From Lumbricus rubellus (Eukaryota > Annelida > Clitellata > Crassiclitellata > Lumbricidae): a stretch of 64,000 bases of DNA. The stretch's first letter is position 1, and the number at the start of each line of letters is the position of its first letter. The notes under the pieces are model-generated. The model worked only from the letters and a program-made list of their open reading frames with translations, was not told the DNA's origin and searched no databases. Below, in pieces: positions 22,165 through 32,421 of this stretch. The stretch lies in NCBI GenBank assembly GCA_945859605.1, contig OX243814.1, forward strand, positions 35,605,452 through 35,669,451, written 5' to 3'. Position numbers and translations under genes: made by a program.

Positions 22165-23477
22165 CGGGTTCCGCGGAACCCAAGGGTTCCGTGGGTGTCG
22201 GCCTGGGGTTCCGCGGCAGTTTGATGGAAATTTTATGGCGCCAACTGAAATCACAAAAGTAGGTCTAGGCTATTTGCAGTAAGTCGATTCTTTCACAACT
22301 TTCAGTCATTCTTGCTTAAAATAACATTAAGCTTATTACGCGATGCATTATAATTGTTTTCTACTATTATTATATTGTTGTTCTATATACACTGTGTCCC
22401 ATAAAAAACACAAAAAACTTTTTAAAAATCTTCTATAAAACTAAGCCAATTGTAATACAAGTTTGTACGTTGTTTCTCAAATAATTTTGCCACAAAATAT
22501 TTTACATTTTACTTACTCACAGAAGTGGTTGCTGTTGGAGGCAGTGACGCAGACTAGGCGTGTTTGGAAACATTTAAACAGAGATTAGTGACTTGTGGTT
22601 AAAATGGTTCTCAGCAGCGAAGATAACTTTTTTTATTAAGAATTTAGTATTGTTGAATGGTTACAGTAGTCGTCGGTTGATAAAAGAGTTCCCGCAGAAG
22701 GGTTGGAATAAAAATGACTACAGAATTTGGGGTCTAATACAAGAACGCGTCTACCAGACAGCAATACGGGACATCAACGAGTTGAAGGAGCGCCTCATCG
22801 TTGTGTGGGCCCAGTTGAAGCAGAGTGTCATTGACAAATATATTGAACAGTGGCGGCCAAGGCTGAGAGCCTGCGTTCAAGCGAAGGGGCATCACTTCGA
22901 ACATCTTCTTAAATGAAACATTACCTTTTCTTATTTAACATTAGACTTACATGCGTTTCATGACAAAGTTTTTTGGTGTGTTTTTATGGGGCACAGTGTA
23001 ATTATAAATATAATTATGTCCTTATATAGTTCATTACTTTCTGTTCGGAAGACACGTGCATCATTATGGAAATCAATAGACTTATAAGCATAGGCCTATA
23101 GATTGTTTATACGGCACGGTACGTTTCCATCTATCCAGTCGGGCAATCACAAACAAAGCACTTTTATCATTTGTTTTAAACTATTTGACTGCTCAGAATA
23201 AACAGAATCAGCTGAGCACTAGACGAACGACTTGTTTGGTTTTTCTTCTTTTTCATCCGCTCATTTTAAAAGCAAGTGATTCAATTTTTCATCCAGATAT
23301 AGCGGATAACTATTCGAATTGTTTGCAAAGGAAGGCTTAAGCCTTTAGCCTAGCTAGCTTTAGAATCTTTAACCGACAGGGTTATTATTATAGGCCCATA
23401 CTCGCTATTTGCTTTTCGGAAAATCATATAAGATGCGTGAAACAAGAATCAGATGTGTGATTGCTGTTACAGAAGCA
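22165..23477 (-). repeat. Inverted duplication, arm 2
   Basis: Reverse-orientation copy of 13921-14745, interrupted by the mariner-type element at 22390-22998. It starts with cagtaattttcaaccgggttccg (about 22152), which resembles a hAT terminus. The duplicated unit may therefore be an old transposon, but no matching right end was found. Confidence 0.65.
22390..22998 (+). mobile_element. Internally deleted Tc1/mariner-type element
   Basis: Inverted ends CACTGTGTCCCATAAAAA and TTTTTATGGGGCACAGTG, each flanked by TA (22388-22389 and 22999-23000). A plus frame 22593-22916 ends RDINELKERLIVVWAQLKQS, IEQWRPRLRACVQAKG and HFEHLL, the usual C-terminus of a Tc1/mariner transposase. The N-terminal DNA-binding region and the first catalytic Asp are gone. 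The paralogous arm at 14.5 kb lacks it, so it inserted after that duplication. Confidence 0.8.
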
Positions 23478-23897
23478 CTTTTTCATCTGCAGCGACGTAG
23501 CCAGCAAACAAAGCTAAAATTCCCCAAACAAGCTGAAGCTCCTCGACCCCATTATAGCCTCTTGTCAATCACGACGCTCATGACGGTTGAGCCCTCGAAC
23601 GATTATTAGGCCTACAATATTTCATATAGTTTTAACTGTTATAAGAAATCAGACTTTTGAAGCACTTCAGTCAGAACTTCTTGGCTAAAAGTAGCTACTA
23701 AAACACACGCCATCAGATCTATCATCAACACCAACGATAAAGGCATTCACTACACATCCCACTGTCACGCTACAATGACATTTTAGACAGAGAATAATTA
23801 TTTTGCGAATGTCGTCTTATTAATCGGAAATCTATCCATCTGCGAACGTCTGCGTTATTCATCTTGATACAGATGTCGTCAAGTGTGATTAAGATCT

Positions 23898-24222
23898 AAA
23901 TAATTAAATTCATATCGTTTAAATTACCGTGCTCGTGTAGGCCTAGGTTAGGCCTATATAAACCTTATAGTGGCAATGGTGCATCAGTGCAATAAAATTA
24001 TAGACTACGCAATACGCATCCTTTGATTTACATGTTTTATGCGTTGTTGTTTTCAAAAGCACCTACAATAGACAGCATATCAATAAAATTAATAACCCTT
24101 CTTTCATGCATTATATTAGAAGCTCCATCAGTTCAGAAATAATTAAAATTTAATTTTAAATATGAATTTAATTCATATCGCTTAAGTTACCGTGCTCGTG
24201 TAGGCCTCGGTTATATAAAGTT
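23898..24222 (+). promoter_or_regulatory. Duplicated upstream block and TATA box of CKP-C
   Basis: ttcatatcg(t/c)ttaa(a/g)ttaccgtgctcgtgtaggcct occurs twice, at about 23908 and 24170. Each is followed by a TATA-like stretch (cctatataaacc at 23955; TTATATAAAG at 24211) and a gcatcagtgc(a/g)ataaaattata block. The same block precedes CKP-A. A conserved first-exon candidate follows, ending tttgact|gtaaga near 24357. Promoter role is inferred from conservation. Confidence 0.45.
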
Positions 24223-24581
24223 TATAAACCTTAGGCTATAGGCTACTGGCAGTGTTGCATCAGTGCGATAAAATTATAGGCTACGCAATACGCATCCTTT
24301 GGCAAAACCTCAGTCGATTAAAGGTCTCGAACCAACAGAATCTGATCTGTTTGACTGTAAGAAGTCTTAGTGAAAGCGAAGAAGGTTGAATATTTGAATA
24401 AATAGTCAGCAATGGTTCGTTAATCTTTATTATCATTTTAAAAAATAGAACAAGATAAAGACATGAACTAAGGCTATGGATAGCCTATGTAAGAGCAGAC
24501 AGAAAGACGAATGACCCTAATTATTCACCATAAATGAAAATAAAAACGAGCGTATGATATTTTAAATGTGTCTAATAGGCC

Positions 24582-24960
24582 CTAGCCTAATTGTGCAAGA
24601 ACATATTGCATCACCCAGTTTATCTGATAGTTATTAGAGGAATGAATAGGACGGCGACAGGAATGCGGCAGAGGTATTACGCCAACCAGATATTTGGGAC
24701 AAGATCCCCGCTGAGCCTTAAGGATCAGAGTGAGGATCTTAAATTGTACGCAAGCACGAAATGGAAGCCAGTGAAGCTCATAAAGCACACAGTTAGATAT
24801 GCGAGAGCGCCTTCAGCTATTTTGAGCACCGACTGAAAGTAGGCTAGAGGAACGAACCTTAGAAAGACGAATGCGATGCGAATTTCAGCAGTCAATGCAA
24901 AGATATTATGGATGTGTTGACAGAGACACCATTGCACGACCACCTTTCGCGAGCATACAA
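24582..24960 (-). pseudogene. LINE reverse transcriptase C-terminal fragment
   Basis: The minus strand reads LYELHWLPFRACVQFKILTL, then ILKAQRGSCPKYL and ending in a diverged stretch, while the part before it (about 24840-24790) matches only in another frame (QSVLKIAEGAL). This is the C-terminal signature of L2/CR1-like LINEs with at least one frameshift. It is an old remnant just upstream of the CKP-C signal exon. Confidence 0.6.
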
Positions 24961-25068
24961 CTCAAACCCACAATCGGTGAGTTACGGGTCAATCGCATAA
25001 CCGAAAGGAATCAAAGGACCACTGACCTTATTACCGTATAAGCCATAAGATGTTCTTTCTCTTCACAG

Positions 25069-28000
25069 ATGAGGACATTCGGTTTGTTTCTGATCGCCAG
25101 CATTCTGCTCGCTCACTCCTTCCATTCATCGGCTGCTCCGAACGGCGGTCAGTATAACGTAGACCATAGATTGAGTATTCGCATAATTATTACGAATATT
25201 AAGATTTTCAAATATTCACGAATATTAACGAATGTTAGGCTATGACGTATAGCCTATATACAGGGTTGGCAAAAAAGTCTAAGGTTTTATGCCAATATAT
25301 TGGCCAAAAGTAAGAATTATTAAATCACATTTTACAGGCTTTAATGCAATCCATATCTTCACATGGCTATTAATTTTTGTACGTTTGTTTCTTGATGAAA
25401 GTCCATAGGACTAACATCAATAGACCTAGATGAATGGACCGTTTATGAACAGTGCCTTGATGAATCGTCCTTTGAAAGGCTTTGATGAACAGTACTATAG
25501 AACCATCATTAGCTATTTTCTTATAATGTATGCCACTGCTGTAGGCCTACAACCTTTTTTGGCACCATGGACCGCAATCCCGCAGAAGCAATAATTCTGA
25601 AGCTGAGGGTCGCAAGAGTGAACTCATAAGCAGCGGTTAGCCTATAAGTCATGGAGGTGATACAGAGAGTTGGGTGAGTTAAATGGGAGCAATGTTCTGA
25701 TGATGCTTGACGCTACACTCCAGTGGGTGAAACCAAGGTTCATATTAGCCGTTCAATAATAATGTTACCGTTTAGCAAATAGTATGCTATATATTATAAT
25801 TATGGTGAACACAACTGAATACAAAGATTGCTTTATTTTATGCAGATCATTGGTTGGAAAAGAGAATGATACCATCCGACATGTTGCAAAGATCAAAAAG
25901 GTTTCTTGATTGAACACAGTAAATTAATTAATAATTAGTTGTTAATAGAAATCAGTCTTAGACCTATAATTGCCAGGGCCGTGTTTAAGGTTCTTCGAGT
26001 GTCGGTGCAAAGTGTTATAGCAGGGGCAAAGTGACGTTCAACAGTCTTACAAGATTAGTCATTTTACACAAATCCGCTGTTCAATATGCTAGCCTACGTG
26101 GTTTGTCGGCTGTGGCGGGTCAGTATAATAAGCGAGTAGCCTATGCAACGTCAGTGAACTTAGTGAAATTAATGTTTTCCTACATTTAACTGATTTTACT
26201 AAAGATTTAAGTAACACTGAGACTCCCAATTTAAGCCATTTGGCCATTAGTAACAAAACTCTCGGCTCAGGAGCATTCGGTGCACCGCACCGAATGGACC
26301 TATGTTAAACACGGCCCTGATAATTGCCAGTGGCGGCGCCAGACACTTTTTATAGCCAGGGCATAGCCAGGGCAGTCACACAAGTAACCAGGGCAGAGGT
26401 CTAGTCGGTAGTCGCGTGCTCGGTAGTACGGGCTTACATAAGCTTGTAATTTTGCGATACCGTCAGGGCCGGGGTAAGGCATGTTCAACATGTTCCGCGG
26501 AACAGGGGCCCACACTTTAGGGGCCCCACACATGCAAATGTTTTAAAGGAAACAATTGGTATATTCTGCGGAAATTTCGACCAAACGACCGAAAACTGTC
26601 GTAAATTTTTCTGGCCGAAGATCCCCTAAACACATTTTCAAAACAGGACCCCACGTTTCTTAATTCGGCCCTGGCTACCGTGCTCGCTATAAAGTGATGC
26701 CACAGCTGTGTTTTCCCACTAGATCTGGATTGTTTGGCTCTCGTCTGGGTTTCTGTTGTTTGTTTTTTGGGGGGGTTGGAGGGGGCAAATTCCGGGTTTA
26801 TTTTAGTTACTGGACCATTGAATTTGCAACGCATCAGCGGTGCCCGCAGGCGCACGCACTTACGCAAGAGCGTATAGCGCTGAAGGCTAAAAAATATAAA
26901 AATTTAAATTACAAATTAAAGCGTAAAATATTATAAGCTGTGTAATTCTTATTCTATCGAATCTATATATAATCTATCGTTTCAAACAACATCTGAAATT
27001 AGCTCTAAGAGTCTAGGCCAATGCGTATACCCAAAATGCAGCAAAAAGCTTATGTTGGCGATACCTCACAATCGCCAGCAGGCCTGTTACAGTAAACCTC
27101 GCGTCGATCGCCGTTCGCTTCATATTTTGCAAGCTGTGCGTACAGGAAAAAATCTTGGGGGCGCCGCTGCAACGCAAGAATATTCTGAATGTGCACAGAG
27201 CATTGCAATATACATTGTATTTATAGTGAAATGCATTGTAAAATGGTTCAGCTACATGCCTTTTGTTCCATAATTTTAATTTGAAACTTCACAATCAAGA
27301 TCTTACGTAATTGTCAATTCACGAATAATTTCTAATCTGCATAGTGACGCAGAGAAATAGCTCTTCGCATGCAGAAATAAGCCGTTTCGACATTTCGATA
27401 TAGGCAAATCCCTGCCAGAATTTTTCCCAGCCAGAATTTTTCCCTGCCAGAACTTTTACCCTGCCAGAACTTTTGCCATGCCAGAATTTTTCCCTGCCAG
27501 AATTTTTGCCTTCCAGAACTTTTGTCTGCCAGAATTGTGCCCTATTAGAATGTTTGCCCTGCCTGAATGTTTCCCTGTCAGAACTTTTGCCCTGCAAGAC
27601 TTTTTGCTCTGACAGAATGTTTCTCTGCTAGAACTATAATTGCCTTCCGGAATGAATTTTTTTCATCGGACGGACGTGAACAGTAAGAAACAACATGCTT
27701 GAACAAATTCTGGCAGGGCAACATTTCTGGCAGGGCAACGACTAGGGCAACAGGTAGGGCAAAGGCTTTTTAGGTAGGGCATTTTCCCTGCCATGCCGTG
27801 GCGTAGCGCCGCCACGTCTGTCACCAGTAATGGATGATATGCGCTTGCCGATTTCATTGATGAATTCCAAGGCTGATGGATTAAGCGGGCCTAGGGTCTC
27901 CATGGCCACAGGTTGGAAGATGTAAGAAGCGGAAGACCTGCACATTTCTGGGTTTTACGGATGGCCGCCTGCAGTACTGATGCCGGTCCTACCAGATTGG

Positions 28001-28802
28001 CCGGTTGAGTAATGTATGAGGCGGCACAAGTATGCACAATTGTGGCGTCCCGCGCCAGGTACTTCCCCTCCGACCAGGGTATTAGGGTTGCACCGTCGGG
28101 CCTTTTACCGTCAGATCTAAATAGGCCCGCGGGTTTTTTGACGCTCGGAACATCTGCTTTGAGGAGGGCGCGCCAGATGATGTCGTTTATGGCTTGGTCG
28201 CGCAATGAGCGTCCCAATGCCCTCCTACAAACGAAGCCATGGTGACCCTCCGGGCCAACTCCAGCGCCACAGTGGCATGTGTAAGGACCGCACAAGTCCA
28301 GGCCCAACCTCAATCCCACCGCCACCCGGAGCGCTTCAATGTCCAACGCGAGGCCACACGCGGCAATTGGGAGTGCGGTCAGCCAGTCGGCTGAATGAGG
28401 TTGAACATGATGACGACTGTAATTATTGCATAGATGATGAAAATTCTAAAATTCTGATGATGAAGATAATTACGACGACGACAAGTATATTAGTGATTAT
28501 GGTGATGATTATGACGATGGTGATGATGATGACTCTCATGTAAACTGTTAAATAGTTTAAATAGTTGAAATTTTCACCATTATCAATTCTACATTAATTA
28601 GACGTTTCATTGATGCTGATGCCGTTGATCCAAATGTTCCAATAGCTTGGTCAGTCTAGATTAGGCTGATAAAGCACTTCGATTGGTTTTTCGAACAAGG
28701 TGTCATGGAGAGGGAGAGATGTGTTATAGCGACACAAACTGCTGCATTCAGCATAAATGCGTACGACGCTCTCCGGGAGCTGGAAGGTGCAACGAGATCC
28801 AC
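25069..28802 (+). CDS. CKP-C: secreted cysteine-knot-type peptide precursor, three coding exons
   Basis: Exons: signal 25069-25147 (donor GTCAGT), propeptide 25846-25900 (acceptor tttatgcag, donor AAAAG|GTTTCT), cysteine-knot from 28700 (acceptor gaacaag). Phases 1 and 2 match CKP-B exactly. The signal exon begins MRTFGLFLIASILLAHSFHS. The propeptide exon contains a KR pair and ends basic, right against the first cysteine. The last exon has six cysteines, C-6-C-5-CC-4-C-8-C, the classical six-cysteine knot spacing. It also lacks the VK-repeat insertion of CKP-B. After the sixth cysteine, GTACGT at 28803 is a likely donor because CKP-B has it at the same place; otherwise the frame runs on into a C-rich repeat to 28940. 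I take 28802 as the exon end. The third intron (2.8 kb) has been filled by two MITEs, a foldback and a retroelement fragment. This is the copy with the best splice sites. The function is unknown. Confidence 0.6.
25974..26319. mobile_element. hAT-type MITE, copy 1 (CAGGGCCGTGTTTAA family)
   Basis: Ends CAGGGCCGTGTTTAA and TTAAACACGGCCCTG are perfect inverted copies, with a perfect 8 bp target duplication ATAATTGC at 25966-25973 and 26320-26327. 346 bp, no coding capacity. It lies in the third intron of CKP-C. Copy 2 is at 51367-51777. Confidence 0.85.
26464..26673. mobile_element. hAT-type MITE (CAGGGCCGG family)
   Basis: The left end cagggccggggtaaggc and right end ttaattcggccctg are inverted. 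The flanks gataccgt (26456-26463) and gctaccgt (26674-26681) match at 7 of 8. It lies downstream of another one-ended hAT-like start, cagtggcggcgccag (26329). No coding capacity. Confidence 0.65.
26682..27410. other. CKP-C third intron, unassigned part
   Basis: No recognisable repeat or coding signature. A G-rich stretch (gggggggttggaggggg) lies near 26768. Confidence 0.35.
27410..27795. mobile_element. Foldback element 3, CCCTGCCAGAA arms
   Basis: The left arm (27410-27640) is a minisatellite of 16-18 base units around ccctgccagaa(t/c)ttttt. The right part (27705-27795) carries tctggcagggcaac units, the reverse complement. The arm-plus-loop design is the same as in the other two foldbacks, but the unit sequence differs. 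It abuts the retroelement fragment that follows and probably truncates its 3' end. Confidence 0.6.
27780..28400 (-). pseudogene. Retroelement protein C-terminal fragment, copy 2 (GKRPDG-type domain)
   Basis: The minus frame 28346-27891 reads ALRVAVGLRLGLDLCGPYTC, HHGFVCRRALGRS, AINDIIWRALLKADVPS, GLFRSDGKRPDG and TLIPWSEGKYLARD. A second frame (27945-27780) carries on with the family's next block, FQPVAMETLGPLN and EIGKRISSITGD. The two are out of phase around 27930, so the copy is broken. Upstream (about 28400-28346) DWLTALPIAACGLALDIEA extends the match. It is better conserved than copy 1. As in copy 1, the domain probably belongs to a reverse-transcriptase protein, and its last ~30 residues are lost at the foldback element. 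Confidence 0.65.
28410..28550. repeat. GAT-rich microsatellite
   Basis: Imperfect GATGAT/GACGAC units, in the paralogous position to the tract before the CKP-B knot exon. It is therefore probably an inherited part of the duplicated intron. Confidence 0.7.
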
Positions 28803-28844
28803 GTACGTATGAATGAATGCAATTATGTAAGAACTAGCTGTGCT

Positions 28845-29140
28845 ACCCGGGTTCCCCGAGAAATTTATGGTTTTCGCCCCTCCACCACACCCCGCTGCCA
28901 CCCTACTCAACACTCCCACCCCAGCCTTCGTCCCACCTAGCCCCTTCCGCGCCAGCACACAGGCCCCACTCCGTCCCCACCCTACCGCACCTCTACAATG
29001 TCTACATCTGCCCCATCCAGCCACACTCCGCCCCACTCGTCTCGTTCCCACCCCGACCTCACTCTGTTGCATTCCGAGCTGCCCGGTAGATTAAGCTTTT
29101 CGCCCTACCCAGCACCACCCGCGGTCCCACCGTAGGCTAC
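28845..29140. repeat. Dispersed C-rich repeat, copy 1
   Basis: Starts gctacccgggttccccgaga, then (t/a)ttatggttttcgcccctcc, followed by 250 bases of CCCCAC/CCCACC-rich sequence. A relative lies at 56835-57180 (gcggttacccggaaaatttt, tggtttttcgctccaccc). The open frames through it are artefacts of composition. Confidence 0.6.
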
Positions 29141-29837
29141 CAATCCCTACACATGAACCATGTTTGCTTTGTAGTTAAGTATTTTTTAAAGTTAATTCAC
29201 CAGTCGAGCTGATTATAATATATAATATAATATAATTAAGCTTATTATAGATAAATGAAGTAATAACCGTGTCATAATTATTATGATGACTAGGCCTATC
29301 GCTTATTATGTAACAATGGATTATTCGATCGAAAGCGACTGTCTAACTACAGTACGTTATAATCGCTTAAGGATGATCCTACTCAACGGGATCCTGAGCC
29401 CATTCGACCCGTCCATTGTAGCCGACATTGTAATGATCATCATTGTCTAGTTCGTGTTTTTACTAACCTTTACAATTGGATGGAGTAAAAAAAATCTTGA
29501 TTGGATGATTAATCGAGACATGCAGCGCATAGATAATATTCAATATTATACATGCATAGCAGAAGCATACATACAAAGCCTATATCTCTATTATAAATCT
29601 GAAACTTTTCTGTGGCGGTGTGTGTATGTTTGTCCGTCCCAAGAACAGCTCCGAAACGGCTTCATTTCGCGCGACGAAACTTTTTTTAATCTTCTTATTC
29701 AAATTTGTAGGTCAGCACAAGACTATTATTTTCAGCTCTCAACTCACCTTAAAATATGAGATATGAACATTTTAAGTTTAGATAATATTATGGTAACTTA
29801 TGAGAAATTTATACGCCATCAACAGTCGTATAGGCTG
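29141..29837. other. Intergenic with a possible dispersed repeat
   Basis: 29570-29740 contains ctattataaatctgaaactt, tgtgtgtatgtttgtccgtc and cgaaacggcttcatttcgcg, a layout seen in many invertebrate interspersed repeats (LINE 3' ends or Helitron relatives). I cannot assign it. The 101-codon frame at 29454 shows no family pattern. Confidence 0.35.
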
Positions 29838-29900
29838 CAACCACAATGCAACGATAGTAGACTGCATTATTCTTGCGGTCTACTATCGTTGCAGCATGGC
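29838..29900. repeat. Perfect hairpin beside the inverted knot exon
   Basis: gctgcaa near 29837, with gcaacgatagtagac (29858-29872), is mirrored by gtctactatcgttgcagc (29879-29896). It may mark the breakpoint of the inversion that produced CKP-E. Confidence 0.55.
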
Positions 29901-29924
29901 TTAAAAGTTCACAAAACGGCTCCA

Positions 29925-30015
29925 TTAGCGTCCGGACTCCAGAGTGCAGAAGGTGCATTTGAACCAAGGGCAGCACGAATCTATCCTACACGAGAATTCC
30001 TGCTTGTTACACGTC
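29925..30015 (-). pseudogene. CKP-E: orphan, inverted cysteine-knot exon
   Basis: On the minus strand an acceptor gaatttttcaag is followed by a frame with cysteines C-6-C-4-CC-4-C-2-C, then TAA (29927-29925). Acceptor, phase and spacing are those of the CKP-B knot exon. The flanks also match (ggtaaggaactcaaattg, and caccttctgcactc at the end). It stops before the VK-repeat stretch and the last cysteine pair of CKP-B. No signal or propeptide exon lies upstream on the minus strand before CKP-D, so it is probably a non-functional, inverted duplicate. Confidence 0.6.
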
Positions 30016-30234
30016 CTTGAAAAATTCAATTTGAGTTCCTTACCATGCAACCTTGCTTAAAATAGGCCTAATAGTCACGCCATGCAAGTATTTATCGTCA
30101 TTATAAATTAATTGTTAATCAATTATTAATAATATTATTAATTATAAATTATAAATTATTAATTATAAATTAATTGTTAATTAATTATTAATAATTGTTT
30201 ATTGATATGAAATTTATAATCATCAAGCAGAAAA

Positions 30235-30318
30235 GATTAAAACATTAAGATGATAATGATCAATGATAATGATGATCATCATGATCATGCCATCATGGTC
30301 ACAATCGTGATCATCATC
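30235..30318. repeat. GAT/ATC-rich microsatellite
   Basis: Imperfect GATAAT/GATCAT units, similar to the tracts near the other knot exons. Confidence 0.7.
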
Positions 30319-30630
30319 ATCGGTTAAACTGAGCGGTAGGTTGTGATGATGGGCGCCTTGCATGGCTGCCGACAGCCATGCAAGGTGATATCGAACCTCG
30401 GTGCTTCCCGTCGGGAGATCCGTAATCGATGAGGTTAACTTGATAGCCAGCTTCTGTTTCCTCTTCTCGTGAGTCATAATATGTCAAAATGTATGAATAC
30501 ATGTAGATAGTAAGTTGCTAGCTTGAAGCCATTGAGCTGTTTACATGTTAACCTTTTTACTTATCATCCTTTTGGCATTTTTGTTTTGCCTGATCATGCA
30601 ATAATTTAAAGGTTGATTTATTGTATGTAG

Positions 30631-30702
30631 ATCCTGAGCAACAGCGGGAAAAGTTACAAGGGGTAATGGAACTACCCGATGTGATATACACATACGAAAA
30701 AG
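30631..30702 (+). pseudogene. CKP-D: orphan propeptide exon
   Basis: Acceptor ttgtatgtag, a frame containing atggaactacccgat (as in CKP-B atggaactatccgat), and donor GAAAAAG|GTTTCT. The upstream intron (agcttgaagccattgagctg at 30522) matches CKP-A at 9279. The exon is 72 bases long, not 55 or 61, and ends in a different phase, so it could not join to a knot exon in frame. No signal exon was found upstream. I read it as a decayed copy. Confidence 0.5.
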
Positions 30703-30812
30703 GTTTCTACATTTTACAAGTTTTAGGCCTACTAATGATTATTGCTAGTAATCAATTCAGTGTCATTGTATTGCGGACTGCTGACTGGGACTTTTGGAAA
30801 GTCATTCTCTTG

Positions 30813-31169
30813 TGTTCATTTTCATCTCATGGAAAGATTACATCAGACATGAGGAGGTTTTTAAATTGGCGGAATCAAGAGAACTAGAGTATGTCATCAT
30901 GGAGAGAAGAGGGAGGTTGGCTGGGCACATTCTTAGATTGCCAAAAGAGAGGATTGCGAGGACGGCGATAAGATGGGTTCCCGAGGGTGGAAAGCGCAGA
31001 AGAGGCAGACCAAGAAACACCTGGCGACGTACATTTAAAGGAGACCTGGAGAAGATGGGACTGGGTTGGGACGAGGCGCAGGAGGTAGCTGGCGACCGTA
31101 TGGAGTGGCGAAGACTTGTTGACCAATGTTCCGACCGGAACAGGAGGAACTAAGTCTAAGTCTACATGT
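30813..31169 (+). mobile_element. 5'-truncated LINE with perfect 14 bp target duplication
   Basis: The plus frame reads RRGRLAGHILRLPKERIART, then GGKRRRGRPRNTWRR, DLEKMGLGWDEAQEVAGDR and EWRRLVDQCSDRNRRN then stop (31151-31153). This is the C-terminus of a craTA/RTE-like or related non-LTR reverse transcriptase. AAGTCATTCTCTTG flanks it on both sides (30799-30812 and 31170-31183). A short taagtctaagtct tail ends it. Perfect TSDs and an undamaged frame suggest a fairly young insertion. Confidence 0.85.
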
Positions 31170-31183
31170 AAGTCATTCTCTTG

Positions 31184-32331
31184 CAAATTGGAAAATTTTA
31201 GCAGCAAAATGTCAATCGGTTGCGAAGATATTGCATTTTATCCTGTGGTACATTTTTTAGCCACCCTGTAATCTGATTTCACTAGCGTGTTCCTTGCATA
31301 TCGGTTGTCCCTAGATCTGCCTAGAAAGAGAGGGTGAAGTTTCAGTGTCTTAATTTATACACATAAATTAAGACACAGTGGAACAAAAGAATGAGAATCA
31401 CGAGTGTTCATTTCCGTCTAACCGGAAAAGGGACATATCGAAGTCCCACTTATTATTACAGAAACCTATCTATATTATATTAGAAACGGTAACATTATGC
31501 CAAAATAATTATAGTCATTCAACAAATATCTAAATTCAAATGCACATATAAAAAATCAGCACACATCGAAACTGAACTAAAAAATGAGAAACATGTGCTC
31601 ATTTCCATCTCCTGACAGTGTAGATGTAGACCATAGGTGAAGACTTAGTTCTGGCTTTGGAGGGGTAACAAGAACGAGCGGTCGAAGGAGGATCGACGAG
31701 GCGCAAGGCATCTAGCAGGAGGAGGGTTTGGGAGGGGATGAGCCCCTCCCAATCTCGAAATGTTTTGAATTTCTACTCTGCAATGGTAGCATTTAGGCTG
31801 TAATTTTTTACGAAATTGTTCGTGATTTCAGTGTTGATAGTCGTGGTTTAAGACCATCAAAAGCGTCTTCCCGAATTGTTTTCCCTTTTACATTTCTATG
31901 CTGTAAAATTTGGTGACTTTCTTTAACAAAAGAAATTTCTCATTTTCATTAGGCTACTGAAAAAAAGACTCCAATAAATCTCCTCTGTCCATTGTTTAAT
32001 TTTTTACTTAAAAAAACCCGGTAGGCCTAATTATAGCATTTTAGGCTGTCATCTGAATGCAAATGCTCAATCATTTCAGTGTTGATAGTTGTGGCTTAAG
32101 ACTTCAAAAGCGTCCCCTCCCATTGTCTTTAAACATATTCAGATTTCTTAAACCGTCATCTTAAAATTATTTCTCTATGGTCAGAGGCTGGGGTCAACTC
32201 GTCCGTAAATGGATCTATGGCCTATGTAATCTCATTGCGACTGATAGGCCAGTTATTGAGCCTAGTAGTTAATTCTTGACGCTGAAGTAACAAGCGGGCG
32301 CTCCGCCTAGGGAGATAATTACTCTGTGTTA
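31184..32331. other. Intergenic, nothing recognised
   Basis: AT-rich DNA between the LINE and the nested hAT/LTR block. aaagcgtc(t/c)(t/c)cccgaattgtttt and gtgttgatagt(c/t)gtggtttaag-like stretches occur at 31833-31880 and 32080-32125, a weak direct repeat. No gene. Confidence 0.4.
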
Positions 32332-32421
32332 ATCTAGGGCAGCGGTTCCCAACCCGTGGTCCGCGGGCCAAAAGTGGCCCGCGAGGCCTCACAAAATGGC
32401 CCGCCAGGCCTCAACAATGGC

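Noticed and set aside
26085..26150. gctgttcaatatgctagc and tcggctgtggcgggtcagtataat resemble the end of the CKP signal exon
   Set aside because: This sequence is internal to a hAT MITE that is also present at 51470; there is no signal peptide frame, and the match is short. Capture of an exon remains only a remote possibility.
30763..31153. Frame beginning at 30794 as a host gene
   Set aside because: The C-terminal part is a LINE RT end with target duplications on both sides; the first codons are flanking DNA.
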